Shown here: in pieces, positions 54,911 to 63,116 of the stretch | Numbering within the stretch: position 1 is the first letter of the stretch | Layout: each line of letters begins with the position of its first letter | From: Furfurilactobacillus siliginis | GTDB taxonomy: Bacteria > Bacillota > Bacilli > Lactobacillales > Lactobacillaceae | Assembly (NCBI RefSeq): GCF_001437435.1 | Contig: NZ_JQCB01000005.1 | Coordinates: 76,829 to 140,828, forward strand | Direction of reading: 5' to 3' | DNA: 64,000 nucleotides | The notes under the pieces: model-generated | Databases searched by the model: none | The model's input: the letters and a program-made list of their open reading frames with translations, nothing else | What the model was told of the DNA's origin: nothing | Position numbers and translations under genes: made by a program

Positions 54911-55384
54911 ATGGCAGTTGAAAATATTTTATCAAGCGTTCAAGCAGCTTTTAAAAAGCAAGATGGTTCAGCACTTTTTTCCCGCGAAAACTTTCAACAT
55001 GCATTTGATGCCGTTGAAGCCAAAGCCAATGAACAACACGTTGGGGTTTCCATGTGCATCATGGATGCTGCAGGTAATCCATTAATGCAATATCACATGA
55101 CGAATGCTAATTTGGTCAGCATTGAATTAGCACCTAAAAAGGCATGGTCTGCGTTAGCAATGAAGCAACCAACCAAGGATGTTAGTGATCAAATCCAACC
55201 TGGTGCACCATTATATGAAATGGAAACCATGTTAGACGGTAAGCTAGTTTCGTTTGCTGGTGGTTTACCACTAATCGTTAATGATCAAATTATTGGTGCT
55301 TTTGGTGTCAGTGGTGGTGCCGTTGAAGAAGATCAAGCTTGCTGTGAAGCAGGGGTCAAACAATTTTTGGAAGGGATCAAGTAA
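54911..55384 (+). CDS. GlcG/HbpS-like heme-binding-family protein (PduO C-terminal homologue)
   Basis: The 157-residue protein is of the family that forms the PduO C-terminal domain: VSMCIMDAAGNPLMQYHMTNANLVSIELAPKKAWSALAMKQPT and a C-terminal IIGAFGVSGGAVEEDQACCEAGVKQF. It binds heme in Salmonella PduO, with a proposed role in redox or cobalamin handling. It follows pduO by 16 bases, consistent with a split of the ancestral two-domain protein. GGAGG ribosome site. Confidence 0.88.
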   Translation: MAVENILSSVQAAFKKQDGSALFSRENFQHAFDAVEAKANEQHVGVSMCIMDAAGNPLMQYHMTNANLVSIELAPKKAWSALAMKQPTKDVSDQIQPGAPLYEMETMLDGKLVSFAGGLPLIVNDQIIGAFGVSGGAVEEDQACCEAGVKQFLEGIK

Positions 55385-55388
55385 GCCC

Positions 55389-56819
55389 ATGGCAGAATTA
55401 GAAGAACAAATTCGTAAAATTATTAAAGAAGAATTAGGTCAACAAAGTGGGAATGATGCTAATGTTGCACCAGCATCATCACACACCGCTGGTGGTCACT
55501 TAGGAATTTTCCCTAATGTTGAAGACGCCATTGCTGCCGCTAAAGCAGCTGAAGACCGTTATGTAGATGCAAGCATCGAGACTCGTAATCAGATACTTGA
55601 TGCAATCAAAGAAGGTTTTCGTCCATACATCGAACAAATGGCAAAGGCCATTCGTGAAGAAACTGGAATGGGAACTGTACAAGCTAAGATTGCTAAGTTA
55701 AACAACGCTTTGTACAACACACCTGGTCCTGAAATTTTACAGCCTGAAGCCGAAACTGGTGATGGTGGGTTAATCATGTATGAATATGCACCGTATGGTG
55801 TTATCGGGGCCGTTGGTCCAAGTACAAACCCATCAGAAACTGTTATTGCGAATGCCATCATGATGCTAGCTGGTGGGAACACTGTCTTCTTCGGTGCTCA
55901 CCCAGGTGCTAAAAACATCACACGTTGGACCATCGAAAAGTTAAACGAATTCGTTGAAAAAGCAACTGGTTGGCAAAACTTAGTGGTTGGGATTGAAAAC
56001 CCAAGCATTGAAGCTGTGCAAACGATGATGCAACACCCTGATATCGCATTATTAGCTGTTACTGGGGGCCCAGCAGTGGTTCACCAAGCCATGACTAGTG
56101 GTAAGAAGGCAATTGGTGCCGGTGCCGGTAACCCACCTGCCATTGTTGATGCAACTGCTGATATCAAGTTGGCTGCACATAATATTATTGAATCAGCTTC
56201 ATTTGATAACGATATTTTATGTACTGCTGAAAAAGAAGTTGTTGTTGAACAATCTGTTAAGGATGAATTGATTCGTGACATGCAAAATGAAAACGCATTC
56301 CTAGTTACGAATCCAGCTGATATTCAAAAATTAGCCGACATGACCATTACGGACAAAGGTACACCTGACCGTAAGTTTGTTGGTAAGGATGCAACCTTTA
56401 TCCTTGACCAAGCTGGCATTAGTTACACCGGTCAACCTGTTGAAATCATCTTAGAAGCACCAAAGGATCATCTTCTGGTTGTGACTGAAAACCTTATGCC
56501 AATCTTACCAATCGTAAGTTGTCCTAACTTCGTTTCAGCTTTGCGGACTGCCGTTGAAGTTGAACAAGGCTTCCATCACACTGCTTCAATTCATTCACGT
56601 GACTTGATCCACATCAACAAGGCTGCTCACCGGATGAACACGTCAATCTTCGTGGTTAACGGACCAACATTCTCAGGTACTGGGGTCGGATTTACCGGTG
56701 CATCTGCACTGACCATTGCTACACCAACTGGTGAAGGAACGACAACTGCAAAGTCATTTACACGTCGTCGTCGGTTGAATTCACCACAGGCGTTCTCATT
56801 ACGTAGCTGGAACGATTAG
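55389..56819 (+). CDS. pduP: CoA-acylating propionaldehyde dehydrogenase
   Basis: PduP oxidises propanal or 3-hydroxypropanal to the acyl-CoA with NAD+ inside the compartment. The 476-residue protein has an N-terminal targeting helix (MAELEEQIRKIIKEEL), a linker, and the aldehyde dehydrogenase fold: GVIGAVGPSTNPSETVIANAIMMLAGGNT and the catalytic Cys in SFDNDILCTAEKEVVVE near residue 280. I reject the longer in-frame reading from 55281, which overlaps the previous gene without a ribosome site. Confidence 0.96.
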   Translation: MAELEEQIRKIIKEELGQQSGNDANVAPASSHTAGGHLGIFPNVEDAIAAAKAAEDRYVDASIETRNQILDAIKEGFRPYIEQMAKAIREETGMGTVQAKIAKLNNALYNTPGPEILQPEAETGDGGLIMYEYAPYGVIGAVGPSTNPSETVIANAIMMLAGGNTVFFGAHPGAKNITRWTIEKLNEFVEKATGWQNLVVGIENPSIEAVQTMMQHPDIALLAVTGGPAVVHQAMTSGKKAIGAGAGNPPAIVDATADIKLAAHNIIESASFDNDILCTAEKEVVVEQSVKDELIRDMQNENAFLVTNPADIQKLADMTITDKGTPDRKFVGKDATFILDQAGISYTGQPVEIILEAPKDHLLVVTENLMPILPIVSCPNFVSALRTAVEVEQGFHHTASIHSRDLIHINKAAHRMNTSIFVVNGPTFSGTGVGFTGASALTIATPTGEGTTTAKSFTRRRRLNSPQAFSLRSWND

Positions 56820-56837
56820 GCGAAAGGACGAAACACC

Positions 56838-57956
56838 ATGGAGAAGTTTACGATTCCAACAAAAATCATCTCCGGCTCTGATAGCCTAAAGGTGTTAGCA
56901 GCTTTTGAGTCGAAGAAGGTCTTGTTCGTCTGTGATCCGTTTTTGGATGGCAGTGATACATTAAAAGAAATTGAGCATGAATTGCCTGGTAGTGCTGAAA
57001 TCAAGGTGTTCTCTGACGTTAAGCCAAACCCACCATTGACTAACATTACTGAAGGGGTTCGTGTCTATCAGGAATTCGTTCCTGATGTCATCATTACGCT
57101 TGGTGGTGGTTCAGCAATTGATACTGCCAAGGCCATCCGTAATTTTGGTGAAAAGATTCTGGATCAACAGCTAGAATGCTTTGTGGCCATCCCAACAACA
57201 AGTGGGACTGGTTCAGAAGTTACTAATACAGCGGTTGTTTCAGATGAGGCCAACCATGCAAAGTTCCCAATCATTAACGATCATTTGATTCCGGATATTG
57301 CCATCTTGTATCCACAATTGGTGATGAGTGCGCCTAAGAGCGTCACCGCCTATTCTGGTCTTGATGTTATGACACACTCACTGGAATCACTGGTTGCCCG
57401 TGATGGCAACTTATTTACCGAAGCATTAGCTGAAAAAGCGATTGATGTAATTGGTAAAGAATTAGTCACCGCGTATCGCGAACCAGACAACTTAGAGGTT
57501 CGTAAAGTGGTTCATGAAGCTGCAACAGCAGCGGGACTTGCATTCAATACTGCTGGTCTGGGAATTACGCATTCTATTGCTCACCAGTTAGGTGCACAAT
57601 TCCATGTTCCGCATGGTCTTGCATGTGCAATGTTATTACCACATGTTGTTGCTTTTAATGCACAGGATAAAGCTTGTGAAGAAAAGTATGCGTGTGCAGC
57701 ACGTAAGGCGGGCATTGCCGATGCAGATAGTAGTAATCATATGGCCGTACGGCAATTGATTCGCAAGCTGCAAAAGATGATGCGTCAAATGAATTGTCCA
57801 GAAACATTAGCTGCCTTCGGAGTGAAGCCAGCAGATGCTAAACAAGCTTGTGCAACAATTATTGCTGCTGCTAAGGAAGATGGAACATTTCCTGGCAATC
57901 CAATCGTACCAACGGATGAACAACTAGCGGCTGTTTACAAAAAGGTGATTGAATAA
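56838..57956 (+). CDS. pduQ: Iron-dependent alcohol dehydrogenase PduQ
   Basis: PduQ reduces propanal or 3-hydroxypropanal to the alcohol (1,3-propanediol from glycerol), recycling NADH. The 372-residue group-III dehydrogenase has PDVIITLGGGSAIDTAKAIRNFG near residue 80, IPTTSGTGSEVTNTAVVSD and the metal-binding His cluster ITHSIAHQLGAQFHVPHGLACAMLLPHVV near residue 245. Follows pduP by 18 bases. Confidence 0.95.
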   Translation: MEKFTIPTKIISGSDSLKVLAAFESKKVLFVCDPFLDGSDTLKEIEHELPGSAEIKVFSDVKPNPPLTNITEGVRVYQEFVPDVIITLGGGSAIDTAKAIRNFGEKILDQQLECFVAIPTTSGTGSEVTNTAVVSDEANHAKFPIINDHLIPDIAILYPQLVMSAPKSVTAYSGLDVMTHSLESLVARDGNLFTEALAEKAIDVIGKELVTAYREPDNLEVRKVVHEAATAAGLAFNTAGLGITHSIAHQLGAQFHVPHGLACAMLLPHVVAFNAQDKACEEKYACAARKAGIADADSSNHMAVRQLIRKLQKMMRQMNCPETLAAFGVKPADAKQACATIIAAAKEDGTFPGNPIVPTDEQLAAVYKKVIE

Positions 57957-57971
57957 TACGGGGTGAAAATC

Positions 57972-58676
57972 ATGAACGGATTTCTGGGAGAATTACTAGG
58001 AACGTTTGTTTTGATTGTGTTTGGGGCCGGCGTCAACTGTGGCGTTAACCTGAACAAAACGTATGGCAAGAAAAATGGTGACTGGCTGTTGATCACCTTT
58101 GGTTGGGGCATGGCCGTTACCATGGGTGTATACGTGGCCGGCAGCATTGGTTCACTTGGGCATTTAAATCCAGCAGTAACCATTGCGGAAGCTGCCTTTG
58201 GTTTATTCCCATGGAGCAAAGTTGTTGCATACTTACTTGGTCAATTTATCGGTGCTTTCCTTGGTGCAGCACTAGTCGTTGTACATTATTACCCACACCT
58301 TAAGGTTACAAAACCTGAAGATGGTAATCATGTCAGCAACTTCGCTACGCTACCAGCGATTAGCAATCCGTTGTTTAACTTTTTAAGTGAAATTATTGCA
58401 ACGTTTATATTTATTTACGTACTACTCAACTTAGGTAACTTTACAGTTGGTCTAAAGCCTTTCATAGTTGGTTTCTTGATTTTGGCAATCGGTATGAGCT
58501 TGGGTACGACCACCGGATATGCAATTAATCCGGCTCGTGACTGGGGACCTCGATTAGCATATTCAATTTTACCAATTCCAAATAAAGACAGCAGTCATTG
58601 GGAATACGCATGGATTCCAATGGTTGGACCAATTGTTGGTGGCTTATTAGCCACAGCATTATTCAAAATCCAATAA
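57972..58676 (+). CDS. pduF: Glycerol/propanediol diffusion facilitator
   Basis: The 234-residue aquaglyceroporin has six membrane segments and two NPA boxes: GHLNPAVTIAEAAFG near residue 60 and TTGYAINPARDWGPRLAYS near residue 185. The Asp after NPAR is typical of glycerol facilitators rather than water channels. It lets glycerol or 1,2-propanediol into the cell. I use ATG 57972 (after GGGGTG) instead of a GTG three codons earlier. Confidence 0.93.
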   Translation: MNGFLGELLGTFVLIVFGAGVNCGVNLNKTYGKKNGDWLLITFGWGMAVTMGVYVAGSIGSLGHLNPAVTIAEAAFGLFPWSKVVAYLLGQFIGAFLGAALVVVHYYPHLKVTKPEDGNHVSNFATLPAISNPLFNFLSEIIATFIFIYVLLNLGNFTVGLKPFIVGFLILAIGMSLGTTTGYAINPARDWGPRLAYSILPIPNKDSSHWEYAWIPMVGPIVGGLLATALFKIQ

Positions 58677-58705
58677 CAACTAATTAGAAAAGGAAATGTG
58701 AGTTT

Positions 58706-59908
58706 ATGTTGCATAAAGTATTAGCGATTAATTCAGGTAGTTCGTCTTTAAAATTTAAGTTATTCGAGATGCCAACTGAAAAAGTTTTAGCGGCAGGACA
58801 AATTGAGCGGATCGGTAAGACCGATGCAGCATTAAAGTTTTCATATACTCCTGAAGGTAGTGCTGAAACATCTAAGATCGAACAAAAGCAGCCAATTGAA
58901 AGTCATGAAGTTGCTGTTCAATTAATGACTCAAGCACTTATCGATAATAAGGTAATCGAATCGTTATCTGATATCGAAGGGGTTGGACATCGCGTTTCCA
59001 ATGGTGGTGATTACTACCATGATGCAGTTGTTGTGGATGATGAAGTGGAGCAACGTATTGATGAACTCAGTGCGCTGTCTCCATTACATAATCCGGTCAA
59101 CTTACAAGGAATGAAGGCCTTTGATTTACAGTTGCCAGATGTGAAGCAAGTTGCTACTTTTGACACATCTTTCAATGCAACCATTCCTTTGAGTACCGCA
59201 CTATATCCGATTCCATATAAATACTATGAAAAATATGGTATTAAACGTTTCGGTTTTCATGGACCAAGTCATCAATATATTGCTCAAGAAACGGCCAAGC
59301 TTGTTCCTGAGGCGCATAAGTTAATCAGTTGTCACATTGGTAATGGTGCAAGTATTTCGGCCATCCTGGATGGTAAGACAATTAATAACTCAATGGGCTT
59401 CACACCATTAGCAGGGTTGATGATGGGGACTCGTTCTGGTGATATTGATCCACAAATTATTCCATTTTTAGAAGAACATGAGCATCTTGACGCTGATGGC
59501 ATTAAGGCAATGTTAAATGAACAGTCCGGTATCCTAGGGATTTCTGAAATCTCGAACGATCTACGTGAAGTTGAAGATGCTGCAGCTGAAGGTAATAAGC
59601 GTGCAATTTTAACTTTAGCAATGTTTGTTCACCAAATTGATTTTTACATTGGTGCTTATGCTGCTGACTTGAATGGTGTGGATGCAATTACGTTTACTGC
59701 AGGTGTCGGAGAGCATTCAGCCACTGTACGAAAGTTAGTTGCTGAACACCTTAGTTATCTTGGTGTTAAGATTGACGACGAAAAAAACAATGCTAATGCG
59801 GAATTTATCCAGAGCGCAGATAGCAAGGTTAAGGTATTGGTTGTTCCAACGGATGAAGAAGTAATTATCGCTCGTGACGTTGTGCGGCTTTTAAAATTAG
59901 GGGATTGA
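58706..59908 (+). CDS. pduW: Propionate/acetate kinase
   Basis: PduW makes ATP from the acyl phosphate released by PduL, yielding propionate or 3-hydroxypropionate. The 400-residue protein has the opening VLAINSGSSSLKFKLFEM, RFGFHGPSHQYIAQET with the active-site His near residue 180, ISCHIGNGASISAI and TRSGDIDPQI. An acetate kinase fold of standard length. AAAGGAAA ribosome site. Confidence 0.93.
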   Translation: MLHKVLAINSGSSSLKFKLFEMPTEKVLAAGQIERIGKTDAALKFSYTPEGSAETSKIEQKQPIESHEVAVQLMTQALIDNKVIESLSDIEGVGHRVSNGGDYYHDAVVVDDEVEQRIDELSALSPLHNPVNLQGMKAFDLQLPDVKQVATFDTSFNATIPLSTALYPIPYKYYEKYGIKRFGFHGPSHQYIAQETAKLVPEAHKLISCHIGNGASISAILDGKTINNSMGFTPLAGLMMGTRSGDIDPQIIPFLEEHEHLDADGIKAMLNEQSGILGISEISNDLREVEDAAAEGNKRAILTLAMFVHQIDFYIGAYAADLNGVDAITFTAGVGEHSATVRKLVAEHLSYLGVKIDDEKNNANAEFIQSADSKVKVLVVPTDEEVIIARDVVRLLKLGD

Positions 59909-59911
59909 ACT

Positions 59912-60277
59912 ATGGCTGAAAACGATTTTGAACCAACAGAAGAACTTGAGCGGGTCATTCAAGAGTCTGTCCCAGGAAAGCAAGTTACACTTGCACATGT
60001 GATTGTGCATCCCGATGCTGAAATTTTCGACAAACTTGGAATTGATGACACAAGTAGTTCTTTGGGGCTATTAACCATTACGCCAGGAGAAGCAGCCGCA
60101 ATTGCATCAGATGTCGCTTCTAAGTCTGGCTCTGTGGAAGTCGTTTTTATTGATCGTTTTAGTGGATCCGTATTACTGGCAGGAATGGTCGACGATGTAA
60201 AGTCTGCAATTCAGGCTGCAGAATCAACATTACATTCTGTACTAGATTTCACAATCACACCTGTAACTCAATCCTAA
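59912..60277 (+). CDS. pduU: Shell protein PduU
   Basis: The 121-residue circularly permuted BMC protein starts with ELERVIQESVPGKQVTLAHVIVHP and contains LGLLTITPGEAAAIASDVASKSGSVEVVFIDRFSGSVLL. It is a close paralogue of the gene at 43386. In Salmonella PduU interacts with PduV, encoded two genes downstream here. It starts 3 bases after the pduW stop. Confidence 0.92.
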   Translation: MAENDFEPTEELERVIQESVPGKQVTLAHVIVHPDAEIFDKLGIDDTSSSLGLLTITPGEAAAIASDVASKSGSVEVVFIDRFSGSVLLAGMVDDVKSAIQAAESTLHSVLDFTITPVTQS

Positions 60278-60386
60278 TTAAGAATGTTCCTATTCTGAAA
60301 GTCTTGTGTGCGCGTAAATAGCATGGTACTTTATGACATAAGAAGTTAAACATGTGCGAACTAATACGTAACGAGGACAATCAATT

Positions 60387-60926
60387 ATGGATGGTAGTAA
60401 CACCGAGGAACAAGACAAAATTTTTCAGGAATATAACGAAAAACAAGTTGATGCGTACAGTGCATTAGATGAATTGACAGCGTGGCTAGGATTATGTCGA
60501 GTTAGGGCAGTTAATAATGGTTTGAGGCCATTTGATGCGGAGTTTAAAACCATTCAACGACTCTTATTTTGTATTGGCGGTGATCTTCCGTTGAGACGCG
60601 GAAGTGATCGAAAGCACTTGTTTCCAATCGGTGCTAATGAATGGCTTAGTGGATTAACGACGCAGTATTCTGTGACGTTGCCAGAATTACATCAGTTTGT
60701 TGTGCCTGGTGGTAGTATTCAAGCCACGGAGCTGCAAGTGGCTCGTACGATGGCTTTAAAGGCATATCGAACAGTTAAGTTAGCTGTAGAAGATGAACAT
60801 TCTGAAATGATTCTGTTTTTAAATACGCTATCAAATTATTTCTTTGTATTAGCTCGCTACGTATATATCGAGTTAGGTGTACAGGAAGAATTATTTGATG
60901 CAGATGATCCTGAATGGCCTTTTTAA
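60387..60926 (+). CDS. Degenerate PduO-family protein, probably not an adenosyltransferase
   Basis: The 179-residue protein keeps the PduO helical core (KQVDAYSALDELTAWLGLCR near residue 19, LPELHQFVVPGGSIQATELQVARTMALKAYRTVKLA, FLNTLSNYFFVLARYVYI). It lacks the N-terminal TKTGD ATP loop, and the catalytic R-R-A-E-R is replaced by L-K-A-Y-R. NRLSD reads NTLSN. It is intact, well placed in the operon between pduU and pduV, and has a GAGGAC ribosome site. A structural or corrinoid-holding role is more likely than catalysis. Some lactobacillar pdu operons carry a similar gene here. Confidence 0.8.
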   Translation: MDGSNTEEQDKIFQEYNEKQVDAYSALDELTAWLGLCRVRAVNNGLRPFDAEFKTIQRLLFCIGGDLPLRRGSDRKHLFPIGANEWLSGLTTQYSVTLPELHQFVVPGGSIQATELQVARTMALKAYRTVKLAVEDEHSEMILFLNTLSNYFFVLARYVYIELGVQEELFDADDPEWPF

Positions 60927-60950
60927 GGTCGTTCAAAAAGGGGTAATAGT

Positions 60951-61394
60951 ATGAGACGACCCTTATTGGTCGGTGCAGTTGGCTGTGGTAAGACTACGTT
61001 GCGGCAACGGCTAGCAGGAGTAGCAATCAAATACGATAAAACACAGTCTGTTGAGTTTTTTAAAGATGCTGTTGATACTCCAGGTGAATTTGTAGAACAT
61101 CATCGGTTTTATAGTGCATTGTCGGTGACAGCTGCAGAGGCTGACATTATTTTAATGTTGCAAAGCATCTTAGATAAACGGCAAATCTTTGCACCGGGAT
61201 TTGCGACGATGTTCAACCGCCCAGCAGTTGGTATTATTACTAAGGTTGATTTGGCGACTGATGAACAGCAAATTGCAAAAAGTGCAAAGTACCTACGTAT
61301 GGCAGGTGCAAAAAAAATCATCTTATGTTCTGCAATCAAGGATATAGGGACTGTAAATATTGAAAATGTTCTTGATCTAAAGGGAGGGGAGTAA
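60951..61394 (+). CDS. pduV: PduV/EutP small GTPase-like protein
   Basis: The 147-residue P-loop protein starts RRPLLVGAVGCGKTTLRQRLAG (Walker A) and has AVDTPGEFVEHHRFYSAL (switch-II-like D-x-P-G) and VGIITKVDLATDE (the GTPase T-K-x-D motif). PduV associates with the compartment exterior through PduU and affects its movement in Salmonella. Ribosome site AAGGGG. Confidence 0.92.
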   Translation: MRRPLLVGAVGCGKTTLRQRLAGVAIKYDKTQSVEFFKDAVDTPGEFVEHHRFYSALSVTAAEADIILMLQSILDKRQIFAPGFATMFNRPAVGIITKVDLATDEQQIAKSAKYLRMAGAKKIILCSAIKDIGTVNIENVLDLKGGE

Positions 61395-61396
61395 AC

Positions 61397-62176
61397 TTGA
61401 ATCAACAAAAGTTAGCACAGTTAAGCACAGATGTTACTGGATGGTTAATTAGTGTTGGTGAAAAGCTACGACCTGGGGTCAAAGCAATTGAAACTGTTGA
61501 TACAAAGAGTTCACGCAACGATTTGGTAACCAATGAGGATGTTGCGATTGAGGATTTTCTTGAACAGCAAATTCATGAGCATTACCCAGAGGCACGTATT
61601 GTTGGCGAAGAGAATAAGAAGTCTCGTGTACAAGATCTGGACGGACTGGTGTTTTTTGTTGATCCAATTGATGGCACACTTAACTTTGTCAGAAAACACG
61701 ATTGTTTTGCTTCGATGATTGGTGTTTATGAGAATGGGGAGCCTGTATTTGGTGCAATCCTTGATGTTATGGAAAATGATCTATATTGGGGCGGTCCACA
61801 GCTGGGTGTTTTCTGTAATGAAGAAAAGTTACCGAGCGTTGATGACAAACCACTAGCAGAAGGGCTAATCGGTGCATCTTGGCGCCAACTCTTTACAAAC
61901 CGCTTTAACCTGGGAACAGTTGGCTATCATGCTTCTGGTGTACGTATTTTAGGGAGTGCAGGCTTAGAATTTGTCCAGTTGTTGCATGGTAGACATGTTG
62001 GGTATGTTTCAACATTGAATCCATGGGACATTGCAGCTGGAAAAATTTTGGCAGAAGCTTTGGGGTACAAGACCAGTACTGTTGCTGGCCAAAAAGTTAA
62101 CTTATTGCACACGTGTGATTTTGTTGTGATGACACCTAAAGCAATGAAGGAATTCAATGCTTTAACTTATGCTTGA
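61397..62176 (+). CDS. Inositol-monophosphatase-family phosphatase
   Basis: The 259-residue metal-dependent phosphatase has the family motifs SRNDLVTNEDVAIEDFL, RIVGEENKKSR, FFVDPIDGTLNFVRKHDCFASMIGVYE with the Asp cluster, and LNPWDIAAGKILAEALG. It starts with TTG 61397, 7 bases after GGGAGGGGAG, only 2 bases after pduV, so it is the last gene of the pdu operon. Its substrate here is unknown: it could be a housekeeping enzyme captured by the operon, or a phosphatase for a sugar or nucleotide. Confidence 0.85.
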   Translation: MNQQKLAQLSTDVTGWLISVGEKLRPGVKAIETVDTKSSRNDLVTNEDVAIEDFLEQQIHEHYPEARIVGEENKKSRVQDLDGLVFFVDPIDGTLNFVRKHDCFASMIGVYENGEPVFGAILDVMENDLYWGGPQLGVFCNEEKLPSVDDKPLAEGLIGASWRQLFTNRFNLGTVGYHASGVRILGSAGLEFVQLLHGRHVGYVSTLNPWDIAAGKILAEALGYKTSTVAGQKVNLLHTCDFVVMTPKAMKEFNALTYA

Positions 62177-62183
62177 TATCATG

Positions 62184-62216
62184 AAAGAGACATCCCAAGT
62201 GGTGTCTCTTTTTTTG
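62184..62216 (+). terminator. Terminator of the pdu operon
   Basis: The stem AAAGAGACA(T)C/G(G)TGTCTCTTT with a short loop is followed by T7. Confidence 0.88.
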
Positions 62217-62233
62217 CTGCGCGTAGAGTCTTA

Positions 62234-62260
62234 GTAAAACGATTTAAGAAAGCGCTTTCA
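62234..62260. promoter_or_regulatory. LacI-type half operator and cre box upstream of the GyrI-like gene
   Basis: AGTAAAACGATTTAA (from about 62233) resembles the RbsR-like palindrome seen at 12071. Overlapping its end, AGAAAGCGCTTTCA (62247-62260) is an excellent cre match. A TATGCT -10 element (62274-62279) follows, so CcpA, and perhaps the nearby LacI-family protein, could repress the gene. Confidence 0.5.
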
Positions 62261-62305
62261 TCGCTTCCTTCACTATGCTAATCTGGTAAGTAGGGAGTGA
62301 TTAAA

Positions 62306-62980
62306 ATGATGAATGAACAAACAAACTGGCAAACTGATGAAGCCAAGGAATATACGCATGACACGGACAAGGGATCCATCGTGGATTTACCGACCCGTGG
62401 TTACATTACTTTGAGTGGGGTTGGGAACGCTGATCCAAATAACCGCGACTTTATTGACCGGGCAGATGCGCTATGCAAAGTGGCTGATTTTTTAGCGAAT
62501 GCGCCAGAGAATGACCTTGAGGTTGAAGGGTACACACCGTTTAAACGCTATCCACTGCAGGCAATGTGGCAACGAGTCACACCTGGTCGGGATGCACAAT
62601 GGCGGTATCAGTTGATGATTCGGCAACCAGAATTCATCACCAAAGAAATTCTACAAAGTGCTGAATTTAGTATCCTGAACGTTGATCAGTCATATCTGTG
62701 GGACATCCGACTCTTACATTTCTCAGAGGGTCTCGAGGCACAGATTGGGAACGTCGGAACCATTGATCGGCGGGGACGTGTAAATAGTAAGCTGCAACAG
62801 TTCATTCGTGATTCAGGTTATCGTTCTTTGGCCGCTGAAGGATGGCATATGGAATTATATTTGGATGACGTCGCACGGACACCAGGTGATCAGTGGCACA
62901 CGATTTTACGTAATGGCATTGAGCCAATGGACATCACTAAAGTCATGAAGCGTGGTGTGCCGATTGTTGAAGGAAAGTAA
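62306..62980 (+). CDS. GyrI-like small-molecule-binding-domain protein
   Basis: The 224-residue protein matches the GyrI-like family of stand-alone effector-binding domains: SIVDLPTRGYITLSGVGNADPNNRDFIDRADALCKVADFL, TPFKRYPLQAMWQRVTPGRDAQWRYQLMIRQPEFI, and the C-terminal GYRSLAAEGWHMELYLDDVARTPGDQWHTILR. The molecular role is unknown; such domains bind cationic or hydrophobic compounds. I use ATG 62306 (GGGAG 8 bases upstream), not the GTG at 62297. Single-gene unit. Confidence 0.75.
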   Translation: MMNEQTNWQTDEAKEYTHDTDKGSIVDLPTRGYITLSGVGNADPNNRDFIDRADALCKVADFLANAPENDLEVEGYTPFKRYPLQAMWQRVTPGRDAQWRYQLMIRQPEFITKEILQSAEFSILNVDQSYLWDIRLLHFSEGLEAQIGNVGTIDRRGRVNSKLQQFIRDSGYRSLAAEGWHMELYLDDVARTPGDQWHTILRNGIEPMDITKVMKRGVPIVEGK

Positions 62981-63064
62981 TTGACGTGAGCTTAGCGTGG
63001 AGAAGTGATTTACACAGCTCCATGACGCTGATATCAGGTTTAAACAATATAAATTTTGTAATCG

Positions 63065-63113
63065 AAAAGGCGTGTCTGGACATAATTTCTTATGTCAAAG
63101 ACACGCCTCTTTG
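63065..63113. terminator. Bidirectional terminator between the GyrI-like gene and the LacI-family gene
   Basis: A long stem AAAAGGCGTGTCT/AGACACGCCTCTTT with inner ACATAA/TTATGT pairing lies between converging genes, with T-rich ends on both strands. Confidence 0.85.
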
Positions 63114-63116
63114 TGT

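Noticed and set aside
55281-55388. 36-codon N-terminal extension of PduP
   Set aside because: It is read in another frame over the preceding gene, has no ribosome site, and the normal targeting helix begins at 55389.
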